From Macrothele yani (Eukaryota; Arthropoda; Arachnida; Araneae; Macrothelidae): 64,000 nucleotides of DNA. Under the pieces are notes generated by a model that saw nothing but the letters and a program-made list of their open reading frames with translations, had not been told where the DNA came from and ran no database searches. The DNA is taken from NCBI GenBank assembly GCA_039090855.1, contig CM077028.1, positions 64,919,054-64,983,053 on the forward strand. The letters run 5' to 3'. This document shows positions 1 through 9,895 of the stretch, piece after piece; position 1 is the first letter of the stretch, and every line of letters begins with the position of its first letter. Made by a program: the position numbers and the translations under genes.

Positions 1-1
1 C

Positions 2-640
2 AATGCTTTTACAAGAAATGAAGATTTATCGATTGATGGAGAAAAGCTGGAGATAACAGACACGTACGTTTATCTTGGACAGCAGATATCAAGTGAGGGT
101 CACATTGATGAAGAAATTAATCGGCGTACAAAACTTGCCTGGAGAGCTTTTGGAAGAAACAGCATAATTTTCAAGAGCAATATGCCATTATGTCTTAAAA
201 GAAAAGTGTTTGATCAATGCATCCTTCCAGTGCTTACGTATGGTGCAGAGACGTGGACCTTAACTAAAAGAGACATACAAAGGCTGCAGACAACTCAAAG
301 CAGCATGGAGAGGTGCATGCCTGGTGTAACCAGGAGAGATAAGAAGAGGAACTCGTGGATCCGAAAAATGACAAGAGTGGAAGACATCATGATCAGAGTT
401 AAATCCCTGAAATGGCAATGGGCTGGACATACTGCCAGAAGGACAGATCATCGATGGACAGCCGAAATTTTAGATTGGATTCCAAGGGACAGGAAAAGAC
501 CCAGAAGAAGACCACATGGGAGATGGGTGGATGAAATTCGAAAGTATGCAGGGGTGATATGGAGGAGACTGGCACAAGACAGACCGTTGTGGAGGAAACT
601 TGGGGAGACCTTTGTCCAGCAGTGGATTGATAATGGTTGA
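2..640 (+). CDS. RTE-type non-LTR retrotransposon, reverse transcriptase C-terminal part (partial)
   Basis: The frame is open from base 2 to the TGA at 638-640, so the protein enters from outside the window and only its C-terminal ~212 residues are seen. Early text (YVYLGQQISSEGHIDEEINR) is the thumb/connection region that follows the catalytic palm in RTE-clade reverse transcriptases. It continues through a conserved LPVLTYGAETWTL block, a WQWAGH(T)ARR block and a final W..LGE.FVQQW block. These are typical of the short C-terminus of RTE elements, which copy their own RNA into DNA at a nicked target. The stop is followed directly by an (ATG)n microsatellite, the usual RTE 3' end. No stop or frameshift is visible in this part, but the endonuclease and palm lie upstream, so activity cannot be judged. 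BovB/RTE membership is from memory of the family. Confidence 0.85.
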   Translation, partial: NAFTRNEDLSIDGEKLEITDTYVYLGQQISSEGHIDEEINRRTKLAWRAFGRNSIIFKSNMPLCLKRKVFDQCILPVLTYGAETWTLTKRDIQRLQTTQSSMERCMPGVTRRDKKRNSWIRKMTRVEDIMIRVKSLKWQWAGHTARRTDHRWTAEILDWIPRDRKRPRRRPHGRWVDEIRKYAGVIWRRLAQDRPLWRKLGETFVQQWIDNG

Positions 641-642
641 CA

Positions 643-659
643 ATGATGATGATGATGAT
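643..659 (+). repeat. (ATG)n 3' tail of the RTE element
   Basis: Five to six ATG/ATGA repeats begin 2 bases after the stop codon. RTE elements characteristically end in short tandem repeats rather than poly(A), so this marks the probable 3' end of the element. Confidence 0.7.
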
Positions 660-660
660 A

Positions 661-1169
661 GATGAATATAGGCGGAACACAGTGACGGGACACGGTTGGT
701 TAATCGACAGCGTCGTTCCTGTGAGGTAGACCACAGTTCTGGAACGATACCCGTTGCCGTCCCAAAATTCGGAGGGCCTTTCCATAACGTAACGGGAATA
801 CGTGGATGAACTTCAGAAAATCGGCTTTGGAAATATTAGCCGCGTCCGACAGTTGCTCCTGCGATCTGACTCCCTCCAGCATCGGGATGGCCACCAAATC
901 TGGAGTACCTCCGGTTGATAATACAGATCGATTCGGAGGTAAGGGATCTTAACGATCTGCGGATCCATGTGAAGAAGAAAGTTCGCAACTTTAAGCTTTC
1001 TTAAGTCACACCTCAAAGTAAAATGAATGTAAGTAATCAAGGGTGAGCAATTTTGAAACCCGAAGAGATTAAGATTAAACATCTGGTCACCTAAAATTTT
1101 TTTTATTAAGTAGTGATTCTAAATATGATCCTTTTGATTCACTGGAAAAGATTAAACTGTATCCATTTT
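661..1169. other. Unassigned stretch
   Basis: No recognisable coding segment, terminal repeat or tRNA-like sequence. Short open frames here have no family-like motifs. Confidence 0.4.
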
Positions 1170-1965
1170 CACGCCATGCTCGTTTAAAGAGTTCAATATC
1201 AACCGCAACGATGTCACACTTGATGCGTTCGTTCAGGTCGTATAAATCCTGTACCATTTTTTCGTATACTGCGCCTTTGACAAACCCTCAGCAAAAAGAA
1301 ACCTAAGAGTGCAAAGTCCAAAGACCCAAGTGGCCACGGAATGGGATTATCTAGATCCATCCACCGTTCTTCAAGAACCAAGTAATTGTACACGAGAATT
1401 CCAAAATTTAAGGAATATCTATCCTTGTGGAAAATGACGTTTGGCTAAAGGTCTGTGACCTGTGTAACGGGAAAATTCTGCAGTCAATCAAGATTCATGC
1501 TGACGTGATTGTGCATTTGCCAGCGCCAAACATTAGCTTCAGGGCTATTTCGAACGTGATATCATGGCTATTTACCTTTCCTGAGACATGTCCCCTTGTA
1601 AAAGCCCCCGCTTAGGAAGCGTTCCTTTTTTGCCCAAGTGACCCAGTACGTTAATGGCGAGTTCCAGACGGCATGGTTTCTGATGCGGTAGCATATGTGG
1701 TAGGATCTTGATATCATATTATGCAATCGTATCGTTTTATGCAGTACTCGCATGATTTTAATGTGCGGCAATTCGATTTCTGTCGCTGTCTGTCCAATAG
1801 TGGTATTCCTTGGACTCCTTTGATATGTCTCCTTCTTCGTTGATCTACCTGGACAGTTCTCGGTCGGCCACTACCAGTTTCCAGAAATTTCTTCCAATTT
1901 TCTTACGCTTGTATGATCTTCGACTTCCTTCCCTCTTCCACTACATTCCTGAACTGCATGTTACT
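1170..1965 (-). pseudogene. Degenerate DDE transposase of the mariner-related 'WPPRSPDLTPLDFFLWG' type
   Basis: Read on the minus strand with several frame changes. Near 1960-1860 there is an N-terminal motif resembling ETGSGRPRTV, the linker after the helix-turn-helix. Around 1800-1700 there is text like a second DNA-binding helix (IELPHIKIMRVLHKTIRLHN). Around 1380-1190 the C-terminal catalytic block reads as a decayed PRSPDLTPLDFFLWGFVK followed by VYEKMVQDLYDLNERI. The last of these resembles the region containing the third acidic residue in this transposase group. There are in-frame stops and at least two frameshifts, so it is dead. Both ends are guesses and I see no inverted repeats. 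A more ordinary mariner is the main alternative. Confidence 0.55.
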
Positions 1966-2173
1966 TATTCAAATTTTTATTGACCCGTGATAAGTTCTTT
2001 GAAATGGATTCTGCATCCTTCCTGTACTGTCCTGTATACGTTTTCACACCAGACGATCTGTACTGTACCGAGATCAGCTCTTCTTCGATGAATTGCTTCA
2101 CTCATCCAACGATTCTGTACCATGTTCTCATTGCTTCTGAATACACTCATAAGCAATGGAATACTTTAAACTT

Positions 2174-2539
2174 TTCTTTGATAACATCAAACAGAAGTCA
2201 TAGCTTTTTCCACGTTTGTAAGTGAGTCACGGAAAAATGATCATTGGCCGCCACTTACCGTTACTGCTTACCATCTTTGGTGAATCCCCAGCATTGTGCG
2301 GGGCTCCAAGAAGCAATCTGCCAATTGGCTTGGCAGTTAGTGTATGTGAGTCTGAAGGAATTAGAGGCCGCTGTGGTGCAGTGGAAGCATATCCGGCGAG
2401 TAACTGGAAGACCTGGGTTCGATTCCCGGTGGCGGCCAATGAGAATTTTTCCGGGACTCACTTATAAACGTGGAAAGAGCGATGACTTCTGTTTGATATT
2501 TCTAGTCCACGTCAAATGTCTGTATTAATTCTTTGATAA
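2174..2539 (+). mobile_element. Foldback tRNA-bearing element, copy 1
   Basis: Flanked by an 11-bp direct repeat TTCTTTGATAA at 2174-2184 and 2529-2539. Inside, 2186-2230 (AACAGAAGTCAT...ACGTTT.TAAGTGAGTCACGG) is inverted at 2436-2497. A tRNA-like unit (2367-2437) lies next to the right arm. The right side carries about 32 extra bases (2498-2528) with no inverted partner. The same sequence, including that extension, recurs at 30799-31174, which proves it is a repeat family. The left arm here has lost most of the inverted tRNA copy seen in the second element. Confidence 0.7.
2367..2437 (+). other. tRNA-like sequence inside foldback copy 1 (degenerate)
   Basis: Acceptor arms GCCGCTG and TGGCGGC pair; box A-like TGGTGCAGTGG and box B-like GGTTCGATTCC are present, but the anticodon stem is mismatched (TCCGG versus CTGGA). 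It sits in a mobile repeat, so I do not call it a tRNA gene. Confidence 0.6.
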
Positions 2540-2589
2540 GACATTTCGGCATTTATAACATCACTTTACGAACTACGCTGGCCTATGAA

Positions 2590-3425
2590 ATTACACTGAG
2601 TAATCACTGAATTATGACCACCTACCTAATACTTCGTAGGTCCTTCTTTCGCCTTCAGAACAGCAGCTATCCGGCGTGGCATCGATTCAATAAGATTCTG
2701 GAAGCAGTTAGAAGATATGACCAACCAAGCTGTGTGTAATGCTGCTTTCAATGCAATTATGCCCCCCAGTGGCGCAATGGTCTAAGCGATGGCTTCTGAT
2801 CCTTCGTCCGAGATGTGTCCGGGTTCGAATCCCGGTGAGGCATGGATGTTGTGCTTGCCTTACGGCACTGGTTCTATCCCTTCCCTGGAACCAGTGGCCC
2901 TAGATCAGGCACGAGTGACTGCTTATAGCCCACTGAGTTGTTCACGGTGGTCGTTAAACCACCAATAAAAAAATGCAGTTATGGAGGAGATTGGTGTATC
3001 CAGACACGTGATATGCCTATCCATTTTGTCTCAAAAGTGCCCCATAGGATTGATATCGGGGGAGTTCAGAAGCTAATCGATATGCTGGAAGTCTGCACTG
3101 TGTTTCTCAAACCATTTCCGCATAGCATTTGACCTGTGGCTCGTCATCTTGGAAAACACCGTCGCCATTCGGGAAAGTGTACAACATTACTGGGTGAACA
3201 GAGTCAGCAAGCAATTCACCATAGTGGGCACCAGTCATGCGTTCTTCCACGGGAACAAATTTCTGCTCGGTAAACATCCACCACACCATACAACTGACTG
3301 TATCCACCAGCTTGCACTACATAGACCATGCAGGATGGATCGAGTGCCTCATGTTGTTTGCACCAAATACACTTACGGACAAGGAAATTTGCGCACCAAG
3401 AAGAAAACATCGGATTGAACTGAAA
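2590..3425 (-). pseudogene. Tc1-like transposase relic, split by a SINE
   Basis: The minus strand reads QHEALDPSCMVYVVQAGG at about 3350-3300, then WWMFTEQKFVPVEERMTGAH and LYTFPNGDGVFQDD (3307-3107), all diagnostic of the catalytic half of Tc1-like transposases; the FQDD carries the second acidic residue. The extreme C-terminus, ESMPRRIAAVLKAKEGPTKY-like, is at about 2700-2640, and an inverted-repeat-like end ACTGAGTAATCACTGAATTA follows at about 2595. The SINE at 2762-2971 separates the catalytic segment from the C-terminus. The segment between QDD and the SINE is scrambled and the helix-turn-helix is missing, so it is a truncated, dead copy. Confidence 0.75.
2762..2971 (+). mobile_element. 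SINE1 (tRNA-derived), full-length copy
   Basis: 5' tRNA-like head with box A TGGCGCAATGG and box B GGTTCGAATCC, a ~130-bp body (GCATGGATGTTGT ... CACGGTGGTCGTTAAAC) and a short A tail. Flanked by a 12-bp duplication, AATGCAATTATG at 2750-2761 and AATGCAGTTATG at 2972-2983, inside a Tc1 transposase relic. It is one of 14 copies in the window. Confidence 0.92.
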
Positions 3426-3525
3426 TTCTATGGAAGTAATGATACAGATGAATGATACACATGATGGCAAAAACAGAGCTGCAGAACAATTACAGAGGGA
3501 TCTGTGGCACGCATTCCGGTCATCT

Positions 3526-4614
3526 TCAGTAGCGCGTCGCACCGCCTCGTGCGGTGATACATGCTGCAATACGGTCCGGCATGGAGGCGAACAGTATTGC
3601 AGCATGACTGGCCCACACGTGTTGGACGCTGTGCACAAAATCCCGGATAGTGCGGCACGGCCGCAGCCGGCGTTTCAACTGGTCCCACACATGCTCGATA
3701 GGGAACATGTCCATGGAGCGGGCAGGCCATGGAAGTGTCTGGACATTATACAGGCAGTCCTCGGCAACACGAGCCGTGTGAAGGCGGGCATTATCCTGCT
3801 GGTCTAGCGTACCTAGAATCCCGGCCAGGAATGGGAGCACATGGGTCCGTAGGATCTCGTCCACATTCCGCTGGCTCGTCAATAATCCTCGTACTACTAC
3901 TAGAGCTGATCAGATGTCGTAGGCAATGGCTCTCCAGAACAATGCCTGCAGTGTGGGAGGTGTGGCGCTCGATAGCGTGGTTTGGATTGTGCCGTTGACC
4001 CGGGAACCTCCACACCTGGACGTGATGATCATCCGTCTCCAAAACGAAGCGGCACTCATTGCTAAAAACCATACTTCACCAATCTGTGGCGTTCCACATC
4101 TCTCTGGCCTAGCGCCACTGCACACGGAGTTGGCGATGTTTCGGTGTTAATGGCAGCACACGTAAGGGGCGCTGAAATAGCAGATTCGCTTCCGCGAGGC
4201 GTCGGGAAATGGTTCGTGCGCACACAGGAGCTGTTACATCTGCCACTATAGTGGACTGGGTCCCCGTGGTATCCGTTCGTGCCTGGCGCACGATCCGCCG
4301 ATTCTCTCTACCGGTGGTCCTCCTGGTCCGTCGGAGCAGCTCCGCCGTGTGCCATCACGTGTCCACTGCTTCCAACACGGACGGTATGGTCAGAACCAGT
4401 CGGACGGTTTGGTCAGAACGATCCACGTGGCGGGCACGCCGACCACCAGAGATGTCGATTTACGCAACTTACGGATTTTGAGAAAGGACTGTTCAACGAC
4501 CCACGTGACGCGTTATACGGCACGCCGACCACCTGAAGTTTTCAGCTCGATGAACAGTCCTTTCTCAAAGTCCGTAAGTTGCGTAAATCGACGTCTGTGG
4601 TGTCTACCCGGCAT
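3526..4614 (-). pseudogene. Tc1-like transposase relic (DD32E spacing)
   Basis: Minus-strand start is likely the ATG at 4614 (MPGRHHRRRFTQLTDFEKGL), the usual Tc1 N-terminus, though the reading is soon lost in an inverted duplication. A second helix-turn-helix segment (TISRRLAEANLLFQRPLRVLPLTPKHRQLR) lies at 4230-4115. The first catalytic Asp is replaced: MVFSNECRF at 4072 has Asn where family members have Asp. The second Asp (QQDNARLH) is at about 3790 and the Glu (FPIEHVWD) at about 3690, with 32 residues between them by my count. The C-terminus ARGGATRY ends at 3526. Several frameshifts separate these blocks. A transposase would cut and paste the element at TA sites; this one cannot. Confidence 0.8.
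4451..4595. repeat. Inverted duplication of the transposase N-terminus
   Basis: 4451-4495 and 4551-4595 are inverted copies of ~45 bp (two or three mismatches), both encoding the segment TQLTDFEKGLF on opposite strands, with a 55-bp spacer. A second short direct repeat, CACGCCGACCACC, occurs just before each arm. Confidence 0.85.
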
Positions 4615-5276
4615 TCTTGTCACTCTGTACTCTTTCTTGCGTCGGCCGGTGCTTTTCGCTTTCATAGAGCATCGACTACACGCTGGTTTATATGGCTACC
4701 GGTTCATACTTGCAGCGCCACCACAGGGTGTGCGCTCATGCGCACTCGCACCAAACGTGGATCATTTGCACACCAGCACGCACTCTAACTCTTTGCAAAG
4801 TTTCGCGGTTGTAGCATGTTTTCTTCTAAGTGCGCAAATTTCACTGTCCGTGAGTTTACGTGCACGACCGTCCATGTAGTGGAGTACAAATCGCGACACG
4901 TCAGAACAGCACACTTTTTTCTAGTCATCCGACGTCCATCTTGCATGATCTTTGCACCAGGTGAATCTTTTGCGCCGATGAACCGTGTTAGGAGAGCATG
5001 TCATAGGGGTCGTCTGCTTTCATAAGCCCATATGTGCGAGCGTGCAACGCATGGGCATGACAAATACTTTTCCGGGTTGACCTCCTTTTACCAATTCTAC
5101 CAGACGACTCAGTGACCCTGAGTCGCCTTTTAAACGATCAGTGTGATGTCTCTTCTGTTTTATCATTTCTTCGCGTTACCGGTGTTTTAAGTTTTGTATA
5201 GTGTGTAGTTGTTTTATCGTCGATTTACAACTTTTAACTTTTTACTGTTGAGCTTTATGATGTCATTGTTCATAAG
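4615..5276. other. Upstream remains of the preceding Tc1 element and unassigned DNA
   Basis: 4810-4870 shares ~40 bp with the Tc1 relic at 3372-3410 on the other strand (GTGCGCAAATTTC), suggesting a scrap of the same family. I recognise nothing else. Confidence 0.35.
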
Positions 5277-6212
5277 GTGTGTCCCAAAATGATAGAGGCA
5301 CTAGAATGGCTGTGAAGTTTCGGACCCGGTGTTTGAAATAAAGACAATATTACAGAGATAAGCATTTCAAATAGGTGTTGTGGTTTTGTACATGGAAAAA
5401 TGGTAGCAACTGTCGTACAAATAAATGAGTATGAGAATGGTAAAGATATTGACGTTAGAAATACGTGTTCCAACATGATAGAACCACTCGCACATACCAT
5501 CGTGTAAATGCAAATGTTACCGCAGCTACGCAGCAGATTGTTGCTGAGGGATTGCAGGCGCAAGAAATACCAGTCGTTTCAGTACGTTAGAGCTGCGTAC
5601 TTGGAGTTCGTTAACGGGAACCGAAAGTTTATGTGGCCATGGAAAGTCATTGACGGCGCCCGAGCAACGGAAAATTGATGCATTATACCGGAATAAACTG
5701 TCCTTTCGATGTATTGCAAGGTGTATTAATCGTTCCCATCATGTGGTTACACATTGACATCAAATGGAATTTACGGCAGCAAGAAATTTACTGCCCGTCC
5801 TTCAGTTTTGACTTCACGCCAGAAAAGGTTGATTATGCGTCGGATGAGTAACTCAACATCCAGTATCAGGCAAGTCTCATCTGCTGTGGACATAAAAATA
5901 TCGAAATCGACAGTACATCGTGTTCTAAAAAAGTGCCCATTCATCCGCCATCGGAAAATGTGGTGCCACCTTAAGCTAACTGAAACACATAAACAGAAAA
6001 GACGTAACTAGGCTGAATACCGTATGTCATGAACTCCAAAAGGGTATAAAGTTATTTGGAGTGATGAACAGTAGTTTAATTTGGATATTCCGAAAGGGAG
6101 GAAGTATTATTGGAACGACCTTCGAAAGGAAGAATTGAGTTACTCCAAGCGCCAACAAGGTGGTGGAGGTATAACCGTCTGGGGGACATTCAGTGGACGT
6201 GGCAAAACACCA

Positions 6213-6375
6213 TATAACGAAGTAAATTTATCCCTCAGTTTTGTCCACGCCGGGCATCGAACCCGGGTCACCACATTCCGGAATAAGTCGCTCTCCCACC
6301 TGTGCTACGCGGACGTATACTCTCGCTGCTATCTTCCTTTATCTCAAATGCGTCCTGCGGTGCAGGCACGTCACA
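6213..6375 (-). mobile_element. SINE2, first of a tandem pair
   Basis: On the minus strand: CACGTGA-type leader (~80 bp), then a tRNA-like unit with acceptor arms GTCCGCG/CGTGGAC, box A TAGC.CAGGTGGG-like and box B GGTTCGATGCC (6243-6314), then a short AT tail. The tRNA-like part is in the 3' half rather than at the 5' end. Confidence 0.75.
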
Positions 6376-6382
6376 TCTCAAA

Positions 6383-6546
6383 ATATAACGAAGTAAATTT
6401 ATCCGTCATTTTTGTCCACGCCGAGCATTGAACCCAGGTCCCCTCATTCCGGAATAAGTTTCTCTCCCAACTGAGCTACGCGGACGTATGCTCTCGCTGG
6501 TATCTCCCTTTATCTGATGTGCGTCCTGCGGTGCAGGCACGTCACA
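6383..6546 (-). mobile_element. SINE2, second of a tandem pair
   Basis: About 90% like the preceding copy, separated by 7 bases (TCTCAAA). Box A reads TAGCTCAGTTGG. The host transposase frame resumes directly after it, with a short shared ACCAT at the outer borders. Confidence 0.75.
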
Positions 6547-6722
6547 ACCATTAGCCGTTCTAACTGGACACTTGAATGCTGTGAGCTACCAGCAGCTGTT
6601 GAATGAGCATCTCGTGCCATATTTTGAATCATTAAATAAATCTGAAGCTGAGTTTCAACAGGATAAGGCACGCCCTCACACTGCGAACTCGACCTGCGAG
6701 TGGTTTCTTTCCAATGGTAATC

Positions 6723-6783
6723 CATGGACTGACCTTCATGTTCTCCAGACTTCAGGTCTGGAGAACATGCAGGTCAGTCCATG
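6723..6783. repeat. 28-bp perfect-type hairpin inside the transposase
   Basis: 6723-6750 (CATGGACTGACC...) and 6756-6783 are inverted copies with one mismatch around the loop TTCAG. It stands where the Pro-rich SPDLNPIE block with the catalytic Glu is expected. Confidence 0.9.
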
Positions 6784-7189
6784 ACAGGAATTGGAAAACA
6801 TGTGGACAGCTGTCGCACGTAAGGTCTATGCACTTGAGAGGCAATTAAAGACTGTTACGGACCTTCAACGTCCGAGTTTGAAAGCTTAGGACAATATTTC
6901 CCTACAGCAGTGTTAGGACATAGTGAACTCCATTCCAAAACGTGTGTTTGATGTCATCCAGCAAAATGGAAGTTTTATTGGCCGTTAAAAATATGGTTTG
7001 ATACACATTTGTGACAGCGGTTCAATCTTTTTGGGACAGTCCGCAGTACAACGTATTTCTTTGGAACCCTCAAACAGGTACACGTTTTGTTATTTCACTT
7101 TTGTTTTGGTGCACACATATGTCTCACTGCTATATCCTATTTTTGTTGGCCCTTACGCCATAAACTGCCAACCAACCAACCGGGTTGAC

Positions 7190-7606
7190 CTCTGTTGTAT
7201 TGGGTAGTCAATTGTTGAACCATGCTGTGTCTGTTGGTCTGTACAATTTGCGGAACCCGGCGCTCATTTCTCACATCAAGGTTTCGCTATCGTGTGAAGT
7301 TTGTTTGACCATTTCCACGCCAGTCCTAATAAGTTTTAGCAACGGTGGCTCGCGAACAATCCACCAGTTCATCCGTTTGGAAAGTCGAGGCACCTACTCT
7401 CCGACCTTCCAAAATATGTTCTTTTTCAAAGTCCCATAAATCCTTCAGTTTTCCAATCACGCTCCGAATTTTACTACCTACTTCTTCAGTCGTACCTTAT
7501 ATCTTCTCTGTCTGTCGACTAATCGTGCGCTCTCGGAAATCACGTGGCCAACGGACGGAACGTTCGATAGGGGTGGTCGTAATTCAGTGATCACTCCGTG
7601 TAACTT
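7190..7606 (-). mobile_element. 5' end fragment of a Tc1-like element
   Basis: The minus-strand end reads ACGGAGTGATCACTGAATTACGACCAC, matching the end at ~2590 and the fragment at 40685-40930. It is followed by decayed N-terminal transposase text (DFEKEHI..., then RVPQIVQTNRHSMVQQLT at about 7235-7205). The rest of the element is missing. Confidence 0.6.
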
Positions 7607-8380
7607 CGAACGTACTCTCAACATCTTATTTGACGAAATATTCGATATGTACAACTCATTTGTAAGTTTTATTTTTTTAGATGCTTATTTCATCAGATTT
7701 GTATCATTGTTTCGTAAATAAACGCGTTTCTGATAATGATCCTCCGCAGCCCCTAATAACGGAAGGAGGATTCCGTATAGCCTCCAAAATTTGCTCATCG
7801 CAGTATTTAAACCTCGAAAAAGAAAAAGGATATTCAGAAGCACTCTAAATTTAAGGTTCTTTTGTCGAAGCACGTTCTCATTAAACATGAGACTCGGGTT
7901 GTGTCCCTGTAGTTGGATTGTAATCTTTATCTCAAACAAGTATAAAATAAGTGAAATATGCTTGAAGTTGCTACCGTTAAAAGATTTAAAAGATGAACGT
8001 AATATGCAAAGAGGGTTACTGCTTTTCTCATCATTCATTTATCCGTTTCCCAGTCTTCAGGCGCTGTCAAAGACAGATGTGCAGATTTAACTCCCGCCGT
8101 GACGCTCTTGCAGGAAGTTGGCGAAGCAAGAACGTACTTTAAGAATCAGCTCAGGACAAGAGCGTGTTTCGAGATTTCAGGCTAAATCTTTCGAATAAGA
8201 GGAAATAGATTGGCTGAATTTCAATTATGGGGCTTTACGACAGCATCAACGACATTTTTTTTTCAAAGTAACAAGACCTCCATGAAACGTAGACGTAAGA
8301 CCTAATTCTCATTGAATTCTCTCGTCCAATGGAGGAAGTAAAAGGGCTCTGAGGTAGAATTGTAGACCACTTTCACTTAC
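7607..8380. other. Unassigned stretch
   Basis: No domain, terminal repeat or tRNA-like segment recognised. AT-rich, with short open frames only. Confidence 0.4.
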
Positions 8381-9478
8381 AGGATTCGATAGAAAGCAAA
8401 TTTACAAAGTTAGAAACAGAAGAAAAACTATGTGCTGGTCATTCCCATACTTTTGTTCTCGAGTATTAGTTATACTGTATATTCTCGGTAATTTTAATCT
8501 CAGGATTCGATAGAAAGTAAATTTACAAAGTTAGAAACTGAAGAAAAACTATGTGATAGAGCCATAGTGAAGCCCATAGGTTTCGTTCTCGAGTGTTAGT
8601 TATATATTCTTGGTATTTTATTCTCAGGATTCGAAAGAAAGTAAATTTACAAAGTTAGAAACGAAAGAAAAAGTATGTGATAGAGCCATAATGAAGCCCA
8701 TAGGTTTCACTCTCGAATGTTATTTATGTATTCTTTGTATTTTATTCTCAAAATTCGATAGAAAGTAAATTTACAAAGTTGGAAGCAGAAGAAAATCTAT
8801 GTATCTATGTGATAACCGTAATGAAGCTCGTAGGTTTCGTTCACGAGTGATATATATTATTGGTATCTTATTCTCAGGATTCGATAGAAAGTAAATTTAC
8901 AAAGTTAGAAACGGAAGAAAAACTATGTGATATAGCCATACTGAAGCCCATAGGTTTCGTTCTCGAGTGTCAGTTATATATTCTTGGTATTTTATTCTCA
9001 GGATTCGATAGAAAGAAAAATTTACAAAGTTAGGAACGGAAAAAAAAACTATGTGATAGAGCCATAATGAAGCCCATAGGTTTCATTCTCGAATGTTATT
9101 TATGTATTCTTTGTATTTTATTCTAAAAATTCGATAGAAAGTAAATTTACAAAGTTGGAAACAGAAGAAACTCTATGTGATAGCCATAATGAAGCCCGTA
9201 GGTTTCGTTCACGAGTGATATATATTCTTGGTATCAAATTCTCAGAATTCGACAGAAAGTAAATTTGCAAAGTTGGAAACGGAAGAAAAACTATGTGATA
9301 GCCATAATGAAGCCCATAGGCTTCGTTTACAAGTGTTATATATCCTTGGTATTTTATTCTCAGTATTCGATAGAAAGTAAATTTACAAAGTTGGAAACAG
9401 AAGATATGTGATAGCCATAATGAAGCATGTGTGTTTCGTTCTCGATTGTTAATTATATATCCTTGGTACTTCATTCTC
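8381..9478. repeat. Satellite-like tandem array, 9 units of ~115-126 bp
   Basis: Units start at about 8381, 8502, 8626, 8750, 8876, 9000, 9126, 9244 and 9362, each beginning AGGATTCGATAGAAAGTAAA or AAAATTCGATAGAAAG and ending TTGGTATTTTATTCTC. Units 3-4 and 6-7 share private variants (TTCGAATGTTATTTATGTAT; then TTGGAA..AGAAG with ACGAGTGATATAT), which gives a 3-unit higher-order period of ~375 bp. No coding potential. Confidence 0.95.
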
Positions 9479-9883
9479 CCATACGGGTTTAGTTAAATTC
9501 AAGAGTTACGGAGTTAAAGAAGACTACAACAAAGGAATAAAGTACGAGTTTCTCATTTTAAAAGATCTTAAGCTGCGTTCCACGACATTTTTGATGCTAT
9601 GCATCTTTCCCGAACAGGTGTGCTCGTAAAATATCCCAAGTAAAAAATTTCGAAGCCAGGATTAAACAAGTAATCCTTGTTGGTTGGGTATACGTGTCGC
9701 CAGTCTACAAGCTGGACTTGCGGCGGGGCCTCACAGATCGGCGTTCAGGAAACTTTTAACTATGACTATGTGAAATGTGGTTTCTTTTATTATTTTAGTT
9801 TTTTTTTAGTGCGTTCTTGAGGATGGGATCATATCGAACATCCCGAAAGTGCTTGTCTTTTTCAAATAAATGTGTTAACGTGC
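9479..9883. other. Unassigned, with a Helentron-like terminal motif
   Basis: 9585-9617 carries TTGATGCTATGCATCTTTCCC, the inverse of motifs at 61335 and 63739. Otherwise nothing recognisable. Confidence 0.4.
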
Positions 9884-9895
9884 CAAGTCGGTGTT

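Larger units (their letters stand above)
5640..6985 (+). pseudogene. Tc1/Tc3-like transposase relic interrupted by two SINE2 copies
   Basis: N-terminal DNA-binding part at 5690-6011 reads LSFRCIARCINRSHHVV then SNSTSSIRQVSSAVDIKISKSTVHRVLKK, a typical bipartite helix-turn-helix. The catalytic domain begins with the first-Asp region at about 6060 (VIWSDEQ-like) and continues RKYYWNDLRKEEL and GGGGITVWGTFSG. Coding then stops at ~6210 for two tandem SINE2 copies and resumes at 6547 (AVLTGHLNAVSYQQLLNEHLVPYFES) to the second Asp region FQQDKARPHTA. The expected Pro-rich block with the catalytic Glu is interrupted by a hairpin at 6723-6783, after which ENMWTAVARKVYALERQLKTV and FDVIQQNGSFI finish the protein. 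Confidence 0.75.
5277..7045 (+). mobile_element. Tc1/Tc3-like transposon with degenerate terminal repeats
   Basis: Left end GTGTCCCAAAATGATAGAGGC (about 5280-5300) is inverted near 7020-7040 as CTTTTTGGGACAG. It encloses a transposase relic and two SINE2 insertions. End coordinates are approximate because the target TA is unclear. Confidence 0.6.

Noticed and set aside
8381..9478. CRISPR-like array
   Set aside because: Direct repeats have no unique spacers of fixed length, units are ~120 bp, and the genome is eukaryotic; it is a satellite.
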